Shown: piece by piece, positions 34,930 through 43,570 of the stretch
Numbering within the stretch: the stretch's first letter is position 1
How the letters are laid out: the number at the start of each line of letters is the position of its first letter
Source of the DNA: DATFVJ01 sp963727015
Lineage (GTDB): Bacteria > Actinomycetota > Actinomycetes > Streptosporangiales > Streptosporangiaceae
Direction of reading: 5' to 3'
DNA length: 64,000 nt
NCBI GenBank assembly: GCA_963727015.1
Contig: CAVSEV010000012.1
Location: forward strand, 496,001 to 560,000
Translations under genes and position numbers: made by a program
Notes under the pieces: generated by a model
Database searches by the model: none
Told to the model about the DNA's origin: nothing
The model's input: the letters and a program-made list of their open reading frames with translations, nothing else

Positions 34930-35050
34930 TAGGACGCTGGTGCTAAACGACCAAATCTAGTCATAGGACCGAATACGAATCGTAATACTCATTGGTCAAC
35001 GGCACTGATCATTCTTACTCTACGTGAAAATTGACGAAAAACACCAGCCT
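34930..35050. other. AT-rich intergenic island
   Basis: The 100 bases 34941-35040 contain 39 G/C by direct count, against roughly 70% around them. It includes TACGAATCGTA, a near-palindrome, flanked by GACC...GGTC at about 34967-34997, and no gene. It abuts a MITE-like element. It may be a foreign fragment or a promoter/operator region that has lost its gene. Confidence 0.55.
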
Positions 35051-35051
35051 C

Positions 35052-35218
35052 CTAGGGCGTGTCCCGTAGATCTTGGTGGATGCGGGCGGTGCTCCAGGCG
35101 GCGATCCGGCAAGGCGGAGGAGGAGCCGATAGTGGAACTATCGGCGACGACGACAACGCCGCCGGTCGTCGTCTGGGCGCCGATCCGCGCCGCCAAAGAT
35201 CTACGGGACATGCCCTAG
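35052..35218. mobile_element. MITE-like element, complete copy 2
   Basis: 167 bp with terminal inverted repeats CTAGGGCGTGTCCCG / CGGGACATGCCCTAG. Inner palindrome CCGATAGTGGAACTATCGG is perfect except its 3-base centre. No coding capacity. Inverted relative to copy 1. A further element end begins within its last four bases. Confidence 0.75.
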
Positions 35219-35275
35219 GGCGTGTGAGGCAGTCTCTGGCGGCGCGGATCGGCGCCCAGACGACCGACCTTCTAC
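35215..35275. mobile_element. MITE-like element, single end (partial copy)
   Basis: CTAGGGCGTGTGAGGCAG followed by CTGGCGGCGCGGATCGGCGC matches one end of copy 2 read inward, then the similarity stops at about 35275, close to the pentapeptide-protein stop. It shares CTAG with copy 2, so the copies are back-to-back. Confidence 0.6.
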
Positions 35276-35310
35276 CGGCCGCTGGTGGCCGTGGTAATGG
35301 CACCGCCGCG

Positions 35311-35964
35311 TCAGTTGTCCTTGATCGTGATCCCCAGCGCGGCCGCGAGCATCGGGGCGATCGGCACGAGCTGGCCTGAATCGATAATGGCGCCTTTGAG
35401 TGACGCGTAACTGTCGGCAACGTCGAGTTCAGTGGCACCGCGAAAGTCCGTGCCGGCCAGCTCGGTGCGCCCGAATCGCGCCCGGTGCAGCGCGGATCCC
35501 GGAAACCGGACGGAGCGCAACGCGGATCCCGACCAGTCGACGTCGCGGAGCACGCAGTCCTCGAACACGACGTCGCTGAACCTGGACTCGCGGAAGTTGA
35601 CCGAGTCGAGCTTGCAGCCCGAAAACAGCACCCTGCGCCACTGCGAGCTGAATGCCTCCACGCCGGCGAATGCGGCCGACAGCACCACGGCGTCCGACCA
35701 CTGCGTCTCAGCGAGGTTGCTGCCAACCACGCGCGCCCCGCGCAGCCACACGTCATGAAACTTCGAGCGCCGCAGCCCGCACCCGGTGACGGACAAGGAC
35801 GTGAAGGCACACTCGCCGAACCTCGTGTTCGGCGCCTGGGCGTCATCGAACTCCAGCCGGTCGAAATGGACCGTCTCGTACACCCCGGCCCGGTCGAGCG
35901 GGCCCGTATGCGGGCGGAGCAGGTCCGCGAACGGTAGCCCCGCAAGCTCTCGAGCGGCTGTCAT
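35311..35964 (-). CDS. Pentapeptide-repeat protein
   Basis: 217 aa built mostly of A(D/N)LxX-type pentapeptide repeats forming a right-handed beta-helix: for example VHFDRLEFDDAQAPNTRFGECAF, LRRSKFHDVWLRGARVVGSNL, VLFSGCKLDSVNFRESRFSDVVFEDC, ALRSVRFPGSALHRARFGRTELAG. Some members protect DNA gyrase from quinolones; no specific evidence here. ATG 35964 is 12 bp after the deaminase stop, so both are in one operon; a start further upstream would overlap the deaminase. Confidence 0.88.
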   Translation of the reverse strand: MTAARELAGLPFADLLRPHTGPLDRAGVYETVHFDRLEFDDAQAPNTRFGECAFTSLSVTGCGLRRSKFHDVWLRGARVVGSNLAETQWSDAVVLSAAFAGVEAFSSQWRRVLFSGCKLDSVNFRESRFSDVVFEDCVLRDVDWSGSALRSVRFPGSALHRARFGRTELAGTDFRGATELDVADSYASLKGAIIDSGQLVPIAPMLAAALGITIKDN

Positions 35965-35975
35965 TACCGGTGACC

Positions 35976-36437
35976 TTATCTGCCGCCGATATCCTCGCTC
36001 CACACCTCGGGGTAACCCGTCTGGAATTCCCGCATCGCGGCGACGCACCGTTCATCGGCAAGCAGCACTACCTCAACCCCGCGGCCGGCGAGAAAGCCCA
36101 GGTCGCCTTCGAACGTCTCCGCCTCTCCCACGACCACCCTCGGGATCTGGAACAGCAGGACCGCGCCACTGCACAGCTGGCAGGGGGAAAGCGTCGTGTA
36201 GAGCGTCGTGTCCAGGTAAGAGCGCCGCCGGCCGGCATTACGCAGGCATGAGATCTCGCCGTGGGCGACCGGGTCGCCGAGCTGTACCCGCTCGTTGTGC
36301 CCGGCCCCGAGAACCGAGCCCCCTGACGCGAGGACGGCGCCAACGGGAACGCCACCGCTCGCGAGGCTCGCTCGCGCCTCCTTGCGGGCCAGGTCCATCA
36401 TCTCGCTGTCCGCAGCCACGGGCCGCCCGAAGTCCAT
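35976..36437 (-). CDS. Cytosine deaminase-like nucleoside deaminase (yeast FCY1 type)
   Basis: 153-aa zinc deaminase. Zinc and catalytic motifs: AHGE (proton-shuttle Glu) and the PCQLC pair in TTLSPCQLCSGAVLLFQIPRVVVGE. VPVGAVLASGGSVLGAGHNERVQLGDPVAHGEISCLRNAGRR and the end PEVWSEDIGG are like yeast cytosine deaminase rather than TadA, so cytosine to uracil is likely. Co-directional with and 12 bp upstream of the pentapeptide gene. Divergent from the aldo/keto reductase. Confidence 0.88.
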   Translation of the reverse strand: MDFGRPVAADSEMMDLARKEARASLASGGVPVGAVLASGGSVLGAGHNERVQLGDPVAHGEISCLRNAGRRRSYLDTTLYTTLSPCQLCSGAVLLFQIPRVVVGEAETFEGDLGFLAGRGVEVVLLADERCVAAMREFQTGYPEVWSEDIGGR

Positions 36438-36589
36438 GCCGGCCAGCGTAGGTCATCCAGAAGATGCCGCAGGCGCGGCGAAGCCTGCGTTCTCCGGCCC
36501 GCGGCCGCCGCTATCCTGTCCGCATCCGGCCAGTTCAGGCAACCGGTCCAAGGGCTTGTCACCGGGCCGGGCGGGGGGAGACTAGCAAC

Positions 36590-37561
36590 ATGCGCTACCT
36601 GGAAATCGGAACCGCCAAGAAGATCTCCAAGATCGGGCTTGGCACCTGGCAGTTCGGCTCGCCTGAGTGGGGTTACGGCCAGCCCTACGCCGACCACGAG
36701 GCGCACACCATCGTGCGCAGGGCACTTGACCTTGGCATCACGCTGTTCGACACCGCCGAGATGTACGGCTTCGGGCGAAGCGAGCGGATTCTCGGCCGCG
36801 CTCTCGGTGATGAGCGCGAGCGTGTCTTTCTCGCGACGAAGATCTTCCCCGTCCTGCCGCTCGCCCCGATCGTCGAGCAGCGCGGCGTCAAGAGCGCGAA
36901 CAGGCTCGGGGCCCGCAGGCTCGACCTGTACCAGGTGCACCAGCCCAACCCGGTCATCCGTGACTGCACCACGATGCGCGGCATGCGCGTATTGCAGGCG
37001 GTGGGCCTGGTGGACGAGATTGGTGTCAGCAACTACTCGCTGAACCGCTGGCACGCGGCCGAGCAGGCACTCGGCAGCCGGGTGCTGAGCAACCAGGTCA
37101 GATACAACCTCGCCGACCGGAGGTCAGAACGCCACTTGCTGCCGTTCGCCCGCGAGCACGGCCGTGTCGTGATCGCCCATAGCCCGCTCGCCCAGGGACT
37201 GCTTTCCGGCAAGTACGGCCCGGGAAACCGGCCCGCCAACAGGATCAGGGCCGCCAACCCGCTGTTCCTGCCAGAGAACCTGGACCGTGCCGGTGAACTG
37301 ATCGCGACACTGCACGAAGTCGGCAGGGCCCACTCGGCCACCGCCGCGCAAGTCGCGCTCGCCTGGGTCATCCACCACCCGCAGGTGACCGCGATCCCCG
37401 GTGCCTCGAGCGTGGCTCAGGTGGAGAGCAATGCGGCCGCGGCCGAGATCGAACTCAGCCGGGAGGAGTACGAGGTCCTCAGCGCCGCGGCCGCCCGGTT
37501 CCGGCCGGTCACCGGGCCCGCCGCACTCGCGCGGCTGGCGCGCTCCAGGATCAGCCGCTGA
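36590..37561 (+). CDS. Aldo/keto reductase
   Basis: 323-aa NADPH-dependent (beta/alpha)8-barrel oxidoreductase. Early GLGTWQFGSPEWGYG, catalytic Asp/Tyr in ITLFDTAEMYGFGRSE, catalytic Lys in LATKIFP, His in DLYQVHQPN, then GVSNYSLNRW and the cofactor region AWVIHHPQVTAIPGASSVAQVESN. ATG 36590 has GGGGGAG ten bases upstream. An aldo/keto reductase of the YajO/aryl-alcohol dehydrogenase-like group; substrate unknown. Confidence 0.92.
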   Translation: MRYLEIGTAKKISKIGLGTWQFGSPEWGYGQPYADHEAHTIVRRALDLGITLFDTAEMYGFGRSERILGRALGDERERVFLATKIFPVLPLAPIVEQRGVKSANRLGARRLDLYQVHQPNPVIRDCTTMRGMRVLQAVGLVDEIGVSNYSLNRWHAAEQALGSRVLSNQVRYNLADRRSERHLLPFAREHGRVVIAHSPLAQGLLSGKYGPGNRPANRIRAANPLFLPENLDRAGELIATLHEVGRAHSATAAQVALAWVIHHPQVTAIPGASSVAQVESNAAAAEIELSREEYEVLSAAAARFRPVTGPAALARLARSRISR

Positions 37562-37702
37562 CCTGGCAGGCGCGCACACAGGCTGGCGGGCCAGCCCGCG
37601 CAGCCGTTAAGGATGTGCATGGGTTTGATCCTTCGTACCACTGCCCCGGACGGGGGGGCCACGGAGCCGTCGTGCCCTGAGCCCCAGGATGGGGGATCAC
37701 GG

Positions 37703-38029
37703 TCAAGTGGGGCTCGCCCCCGGCTGGCCGAGACCGGCAAGACGGCATTGACGCTGGGTGAGCAGGGCGATCTTGTCGTGGCCCGCAAACGCGTTACGGC
37801 ACAGCGCGCGTGCTCCGGCGCCGCAGTCGTGCAGGATCGCGCCACCGGTGGAACTGGGCACGGAAACGGTGACGCAGCCGTTGCGGGAGGGCCCGTAGGC
37901 GTCTTGATGTGTCGCCGCCCAGATCCCCGCCGCTCCCAGGCCGAGCACGATCACCGCGCCTGCCACCACCATCAGCCGCTTCGCGCGTGCTGACAGGGGT
38001 CCAGAGAGCCGCTGGCTTCGGCCATCCAT
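37703..38029 (-). CDS. Small membrane-anchored protein with four extracytoplasmic Cys
   Basis: 108 aa, not recognised. An N-terminal basic stretch (SQRLSGPLSARAKR) precedes one hydrophobic segment (LMVVAGAVIVLGLGAAGIWAA, ~20-40), then ~65 residues with four Cys (NGCVTV, HDCG, ALCRNAF, RQCRLAG) that could form two disulfides outside the cell. Ends in a short Gly/Pro tail. A 45-residue upstream extension is possible but not convincing. No signal cleavage site is clear. Confidence 0.6.
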   Translation of the reverse strand: MDGRSQRLSGPLSARAKRLMVVAGAVIVLGLGAAGIWAATHQDAYGPSRNGCVTVSVPSSTGGAILHDCGAGARALCRNAFAGHDKIALLTQRQCRLAGLGQPGASPT

Positions 38030-38181
38030 CACGGCCGAAGTATAAGTCGGCCAGTATTGACAGGATCCGCAACCTGCGGTTCGGGCGCGAGGACTACTAC
38101 CTGCGGCTCGTGAGCTAGCGGTGCAGTCCGGGGATCCGCGGCGGTGTTGGCTGTCATGCGCCACTCGGGCAGACTGTGGCC

Positions 38182-38631
38182 ATGCCAGATCATTACCGCG
38201 CCCCAGGCTGGTTCACCAGGAACGTCTTCAACCGCATGGTCGCCTTCCTGACCCGGAACGGGGTGAGCCTCATGGGCTCCCGGGTACTCGCGGTCAAGGG
38301 CCGCAAAAGTGGCGAGTGGCGCACGACGCCGGTCAACCTGCTCGACTACCAGGGGCGTCGCTACCTCCTATCGGCCCGCGGCCACGGCCAGTGGGTGCGC
38401 AACCTGCGCGCCGTCGGGACCGGCGAGCTCCGGGTGGGCAAGCGCGTCGAAGCGTTCCGCGGGCGCGAACTCTCCGATGATGAGAAAGTGCCTGTGATGC
38501 GCGCCTACCTCAAGCGGTGGAAGGCCGAGGTCGGGGTGTTCTTCGGCGGGGTCGGCCCGGACTCAACCGACGAGCAGATCCGTGCCATCGCGCCCGATCA
38601 CCCAGCCTTCGAGGTGCTCACCCCGCCCTGA
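38182..38631 (+). CDS. Deazaflavin (F420)-dependent nitroreductase family protein (DDN-like)
   Basis: 149-aa split-barrel protein of the F420-dependent DDN family. GWFTRNVFNRMVAFLTRNGVSLMGSRVLAVKGRKSGEWRTTPVNLLDYQGRRYLLSARGHGQWVRNLRAVGTGELRVG is the family core; GRKSGEWRTTPV binds F420 phosphate. Starts GTG 38176 or ATG 38182. It supports an F420-using organism together with the LLM oxidoreductase at 14979. Convergent with alkB. Confidence 0.9.
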   Translation: MPDHYRAPGWFTRNVFNRMVAFLTRNGVSLMGSRVLAVKGRKSGEWRTTPVNLLDYQGRRYLLSARGHGQWVRNLRAVGTGELRVGKRVEAFRGRELSDDEKVPVMRAYLKRWKAEVGVFFGGVGPDSTDEQIRAIAPDHPAFEVLTPP

Positions 38632-38698
38632 GCAGCCGCAAGACCCCGGTCTAGGCAGCGCTGCCGCATGCCGCCGTCCGCCGCACGCCGCCGTGCCG

Positions 38699-39328
38699 CT
38701 ACCGCACGCCGCGGGGACGGAACTGGATGCTGATCCGCGGTCCCGTCACGCGCGCGGTCTTGGGTATGGCGTGCTCCCACGTGCGCTGGCAGCTGCCGCC
38801 CATCACGATGAGGTCTCCGTGGCCGAGGTCGTGCCGCAGCGCCGTGCCGCCGCCGCGCGGGCGCAGCATCAGTGCACGAGGTGCACCCACAGAGACGATG
38901 GCGACCATGGTGTCCTGCGTCTTGCCGCGCCCGATAGTGTCGCCGTGCCAGGCGACGCTGTCGCGGCCGTCCCTGTACAGGCAAAGTCCCGCGGTGCGGA
39001 ATGGCTCACCGAGTTCGGCTGCATAGTGCGCATCGAGCGCGTTCCTCGCCTCGTCGAGCACAGGGTCGGGAAGTCCCTCGCCCTCGGGGTAGAAGCTGAG
39101 CAGCCGCGGGACGTCGACGACCCGGTCGTACATGTGTCTCTTCTCTGCCTGCCAAGGAACGGACCGGACCAGGCGGTCGAACAGCAAGTCCGCACCGGCG
39201 ACCCAGCTCGGCCTGACGTCGATCCAGGCACCGCGCGCCAGAGCAGTCCGCCGCACGGCCGAACCGAGCGGGCGCAGGGTTGCCTCATCGCCCCAGTCAA
39301 GCAGCGAACCCTGGAAACCAGCGGGCAT
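38699..39328 (-). CDS. alkB: AlkB-like alpha-ketoglutarate-dependent DNA dealkylase
   Basis: 209-aa 2OG/Fe(II) dioxygenase that oxidatively demethylates 1-meA and 3-meC in DNA. Fe ligands H128-x-D130 (AWHGD) and H186 (TWEHAIPK), 2OG-binding R198 and R204 (RISIQFR). VPRLLSFYPEG and LGHGDLIVMGG are family features. ATG 39328 is chosen; codons upstream encode low-complexity sequence from the repeat region. Confidence 0.9.
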   Translation of the reverse strand: MPAGFQGSLLDWGDEATLRPLGSAVRRTALARGAWIDVRPSWVAGADLLFDRLVRSVPWQAEKRHMYDRVVDVPRLLSFYPEGEGLPDPVLDEARNALDAHYAAELGEPFRTAGLCLYRDGRDSVAWHGDTIGRGKTQDTMVAIVSVGAPRALMLRPRGGGTALRHDLGHGDLIVMGGSCQRTWEHAIPKTARVTGPRISIQFRPRGVR

Positions 39329-39379
39329 GCGTCCATTGTAAGCCCGCATCAAACACGTGTTCGACATCCGGTGCCAGCA

Positions 39380-39836
39380 AACGCGCCTTCCTCCCGGCGT
39401 CTGGCGTCCGGCGTCCGGCCGCGTCCGGCGTCCGGCGTCCGGTGTCCGGCGTGACATGATCCGCAATTGTGTAAATCCACCCGCAAATAGTGCGGGCAAC
39501 TCAACACAATCGCGGATCATGACTGCGACTGGCGGCGGGAGCCGGCCGGACCAGCGCCAGGTGCCGGCCGGACCAGCGCCAGGTACCGGGCGCCGGGTGC
39601 CGGGTGCCGGGCGCCAGGTGCGGGGTGCCAGGTGCCGGGCGCACCAGCGCCGGGTGCGGGGTGCCAGGTGCCGGGCGGCAGGTGCGGGGTGCCAGGTGCC
39701 GGGCGGCAGGTGGAAGGTGCCGGATGGCACGGTGGCAGGCATCCCGCGTCAGGCGCCAGGCGCCAGGCGTCAGGCATCAGGCATCAGGCATCAGGCATCA
39801 GGCATCAGGCATCAGGCATCAGGCATCAGGCATCAG
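39380..39836. repeat. Intergenic tandem repeats, including nine GCATCAG heptamers
   Basis: Between alkB and the ATPase. (1) GGCGTCC-type 7-mers at ~39395-39450. (2) Irregular GGTGCCGGGCGCCAGGTGC units at ~39555-39720. (3) Nine tandem GCATCAG units at 39774-39836; the ATPase stop codon (39833-39835) lies in the last one. A 67-bp palindrome (39455) is between (1) and (2). No gene is seen in the ~500 bp. Confidence 0.8.
39455..39521. repeat. 67-bp nested palindrome, copy 2
   Basis: Outer arms 39455-39472 and 39504-39521 (18 bp, one mismatch; ends CATGATCCG / CGGATCATG), inner hairpin CCCGC (39480-39484) / GCGGG (39492-39496) with AAATAGT loop. Gap-free alignment with the copy at 23324 shows about two thirds identity, highest at the ends and the GCAAATAGYGC centre. 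Confidence 0.8.
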
Positions 39837-41365
39837 TGTGCGGGGCGCGGCTGCGCCCCGGACTCCTGCCTGCTGCCGAGATAGGTACGGAACATCGGAT
39901 GAACCTGGAAACGCTGGACGGCGGCGAGGTTCAGGTGCTGGACCTGATGCACGCCCACGAAGGGGGCGCGGTCACCAAGCTTGACCCTGTTGCCGCTGGC
40001 GGGCTGTGCGGTGAGGAACCCGATATGCCACAAGATCTCGATCAGGTCGCCCGGCTCGCGGTCGGGCAGCCAGGAGGAAGTGCCGCGGGTGGGGGTCTCA
40101 CCAGTCGCAAGCTCGAGGCATAGCAGTTCGATGTCATCGCGGCTGAGGATCTCGGCCTGGCCGCGGAACGCGTCGAAGACGCCGAGCAGCCCCGGGTACT
40201 GGTACCGGTATTCGGCGGCGATGTCCTTGGCGCGCTCGGCGGAATAGGCGTGCTCGGTCCAGCCGATGGCCGCGTAAGGCAACGGCAGCCCCACCCCGCG
40301 CTCACGGGCGTGCTCGACGGTTTCTGTACAGAATTGGATGATTTCCCTTGGGCGGTGCAACGTCCGGCCGACCATGTATCTGAAGGAATTGTTCGCTGGG
40401 TGGCCAGGCGGGGTGGCAAAGACCGCGTTCCAGCACGCGCTGTCACCGGCCTGGTCGATGGCCTGATTATTGTGGCCATTTTCCTGCGCGCAGTGCCTGA
40501 TCCGCTTGGCGATCAGCTTGAGCAGCGACTCCTCGGTCCAGCTGATCGTCTCGAGCAGGTCCCTGTACTTCTGCGCGTCCTCGTAGAGTGCGGGAATGTC
40601 GTCGTAGAGTTCCTGCCGCAGCGAAACGTACACACGGAGGTTGTCATTAATCTCGTTAACCGAGACACACGCCTGGAATAAGCCAGAGACAAACGCCTTG
40701 GCGCTTTCCGACGAATCCCAGCCGCGGTCAAGCTCGTCGACGAACACGACGACCCGTTGCCTGGCCAGCACCTGATTGAGATGCGGCAGCAGGTGGTTGA
40801 TCTCCTCGAGCTTGTACAGCCTGTCTAGCTCACGCGCCTTCAGGCTGGCCTTGAGCGGCCCGACCCCAACCTTGATGCCCTCGAGCCTCCTGAGGTAGGA
40901 GACAAGGAGCGCCAGCTTGCCAAGCTGCCCATCTGCGTGATTGTCACGCACGTACTTGTAAATGGCGCTCGAAGCGCCCCGGCCGCCCTTCGCGGACACC
41001 TCCTTCATGATCAGCACATAGATGAGGTACTTCCAGGCGGCCGCGTAAGCGCCATGCTTCGCCCACGAGCCGGAACCCGCGGCCGCCGAGGTGGAGCCGA
41101 GCAGTTCGTAGGAGTAGTCCTCGGGTGCGAGTTCGATGACGTGACTTCCCGCGGCCCGCTCCCTGCTCGCGAGCACCTTGAAGATGGCGCTCTTCCCCGA
41201 GCCACGGTTGCCGAGGATGATCGTCTTGGCTCCCGAGCGGACCCGCTCGTACGCCGCGGATTCGACGAAGTATTTCTCAAGCCCGCGCCCGATGTCCCTT
41301 TCCGCCGCTGGCGCTCCGAACTCGAGACCGCGGAGGATCTTCGGCGACAACGCTAATCCGGCCAT
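39833..41365 (-). CDS. P-loop ATPase, Sll1717-like family
   Basis: 510 aa. N-terminal P-loop ATPase: Walker A GNRGSGKSA at ~residue 52-60 and Walker B VVVFVDELDRGWD at ~200-212, with KEVSAKGGRGASSAIYKYVRD between, and a helical region with the arginine-rich FRYMVGRTLHRPREIIQFC segment at ~330-350. The C-terminal ~130 residues contain a winged-helix-like SWLPDREPGDLIEILWHIGFLTA. Resembles the Sll1717 family of uncharacterised ATPases, distantly like KAP/STAND NTPases. SD-like GGAAGGGG before ATG 41365. Upstream recQ is co-directional (27 bp away). Function unknown. Confidence 0.75.
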   Translation of the reverse strand: MAGLALSPKILRGLEFGAPAAERDIGRGLEKYFVESAAYERVRSGAKTIILGNRGSGKSAIFKVLASRERAAGSHVIELAPEDYSYELLGSTSAAAGSGSWAKHGAYAAAWKYLIYVLIMKEVSAKGGRGASSAIYKYVRDNHADGQLGKLALLVSYLRRLEGIKVGVGPLKASLKARELDRLYKLEEINHLLPHLNQVLARQRVVVFVDELDRGWDSSESAKAFVSGLFQACVSVNEINDNLRVYVSLRQELYDDIPALYEDAQKYRDLLETISWTEESLLKLIAKRIRHCAQENGHNNQAIDQAGDSACWNAVFATPPGHPANNSFRYMVGRTLHRPREIIQFCTETVEHARERGVGLPLPYAAIGWTEHAYSAERAKDIAAEYRYQYPGLLGVFDAFRGQAEILSRDDIELLCLELATGETPTRGTSSWLPDREPGDLIEILWHIGFLTAQPASGNRVKLGDRAPFVGVHQVQHLNLAAVQRFQVHPMFRTYLGSRQESGAQPRPAH

Positions 41366-41392
41366 ACCGCCCCTTCCCGTGAGCCAACCCCA

Positions 41393-43296
41393 TTAGCCGC
41401 TCGCGGCGCGCGCCCGTGTGCGCTCAAGGTGCTCGAGGATCTGCTGCCCATACTTCGCCAGTTTGGTTTCACCAACACCGCTCACCTTGCCAAGCTGGGC
41501 CAGCGACGACGGAGGCCCCGCCGCGATCTCGCGCAGCGTCGCGTCGTGGAAGATCACGTATGCGGGGACGCCCTGCTCCTTCGCCGTGGCCGCGCGCCAG
41601 GCGCGCAACCGCTCGAAGACCTCCGCGGCTTCCGCGGTCAGGTCAGCGGGAGCGGCGCGCCCGGCTTTGCCGGCGCTACCAGGCTTACCAGCCTTATCAG
41701 GCTTGCCTAGCTCGCCGCTCGCGGTCGCTCGCGCCGGCCGCTCCGGCTCGCGCCGCAGCAGGACCTGGCGTTGCCGTCTCAGCACCTCGGCACTTGCACC
41801 GGTGAGCACCAGAGTGCCGTAGTCGCCCTCGACGGCGAGCAGGCCCTGGGCAAGCAGCTGGCGCACGACGCCGCGCCACTGCGAGTCGCGCAGCTCCGCG
41901 CCGATGCCGAAGACGGTCAGGGAGTTGTGGCCGTGCTGGATCACCTTGGGCGTCTGCTTGCCGAGCAGGATGTCGATGATCTGGCCGGCGCCGAACTTCT
42001 GGCGCCGCTCGCGCTGCAGCCGCAGCACGGTGGAGAGGATCTTCTGCGCGGCGATCGTGCCGTCCCAGGCCTGCGGCGGCGACAGGCACGTGTCGCAGTT
42101 GCCGCAGGCGGCGGAGCGCTGGCCGAAGTAGCCAAGCAACTGCACCCGGCGGCAGCCGACCGTTTCGCACAGGGCGAGCATGGCGTCGAGGTGCGCGCTT
42201 TGGCGGCGCCGGTGGGCGTCGTCACCCTCGGAGGTGTCGATCATCCTGCGGTGCTGCACGACGTCCTGAAGCCCGTAGGCGAGCCAGGCGGTCGAGGGCA
42301 GGCCGTCCCGTCCGGCACGGCCGGTTTCCTGGTAGTAGCCCTCGACGGACTTGGGCAGGTCGAGGTGGGCGACAAACCTGACGTCTGGCTTGTCGATGCC
42401 CATACCGAACGCGATCGTGGCGACCATGACGACGCCCTCCCCGCGCAGGAACCGTGCCTGGTTCGCTGCCCTGGTACGCGCGTCGAGCCCGGCGTGGTAG
42501 GGCAGCGCCTGGATCCCGCTGGCCACCAGGAATTCCGCGATCTTCTCCACCGAGGCACGTGACAGGCAGTAGACGATGCCGCAGTCACCCGGATGCTCGG
42601 TGCGCAGCAGGTCGAGCAGTTGCCGCTTGGGCTCGTTCTTGGGCGCGATGCGGTACCGGATGTTGGGGCGGTCGAAGCTAGCGACGAAGTGGCGCGCTCC
42701 CCGAGGTTCAGCCTGGAGGTGATCTCGGCGTGGGTGGCCTCGGTGGCGGTGGCGGTCAGCGCGATGCGGGGCACGTCGGGCCACCGCTCGTACAGTGCGG
42801 AGAGGGCGAGGTAGTCCGGCCGGAAGTCATGTCCCCACTGGGCGACGCAGTGCGCCTCGTCGATGGCGAACAGCGAGATCGCGCCGCGGTCGAGGAGCCG
42901 CAGTGTGGCCTGCGCCCGGAGGCGTTCCGGCGCCAGGTAGAGCAGGTCGAGGTCGCCGGCGAGGAACGCGGCCTCGACCTGGCGGCGCTCGCCGGGCTCC
43001 TGGGTGGAATTCAGCGCGCCCGCGCGCACGCCGAGGATGCTCAGGGCGTCGACCTGGTCGTGCATGAGCGCGATGAGGGGCGAGACGACTACCCCGACGC
43101 CTTTGCGCACCAGTGCGGGTATCTGGTAGCAGAGCGACTTGCCGCCCCCGGTCGGCATGAGCACGACCGCGTCGCCACCGGCGATGACGTGATCGATGAT
43201 CTCCTGCTGGCCCGCGCGGTAGTTGCCGTAGCCGAACACGCGCCGCAGCACCCGTGACGCCTCGTCCGCCTCGGACTCGATGTCGGGGGAAACCAC
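41393..43296 (-). pseudogene. recQ: RecQ ATP-dependent DNA helicase, single frameshift
   Basis: 3'-5' DNA helicase of recombination and replication restart, ~630 aa after repair. The N-terminal frame from GTG 43296 has Walker A PTGGGKS, IDEAHCVAQWGHDFRPDY (DEAH box) and LTATATEATHAEITSRLNLGE. It then shifts near 42695-42705 and continues in another frame as RHFVASFDRPNIRY, with YHAGLD, QETGRAGRDG, the four-Cys Zn site (ALCETVGCRRV ... CGNCDTC) and a C-terminal HRDC domain (LGKVSGVGETKLAKYGQQI). One missing base explains the break; everything else is intact. Confidence 0.85.
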
Positions 43297-43570
43297 ACCG
43301 ACATCCTACGGATGTCCCGGTTACCGCCCCGCCGGATCCGCCACGGACCGCCAGCCGGATCTCAGAGTGCGGCTGTGAACTTGTCAGCCCGACGTGGTCC
43401 GTGCAGGCTCGGCCGAGGGCCCCGCCGCGATGAGTTCCGGCCGGGTCGCGGGTCTGTTCTGGTGCCGTAGGACGTCGGGCGACGCTGCCCGGCACGTAGT
43501 TTCGCGCAGCCAGAGCCCTGCAGGACGCCCGAACGGCTGCCGCGGTGGCGGTGACCAGATCGGTGCGCCG
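43297..43570. other. Intergenic region between lgt and recQ, no gene recognised
   Basis: About 270 bp between two minus-strand genes. Both strands have compositional open frames only. It should contain the recQ promoter. I saw no strong repeat or stem-loop. Confidence 0.4.

Noticed and set aside
39774..39836. GCATCAG array considered as a CRISPR
   Set aside because: Units are head-to-tail with no spacers, and the 7-bp unit is far too short.
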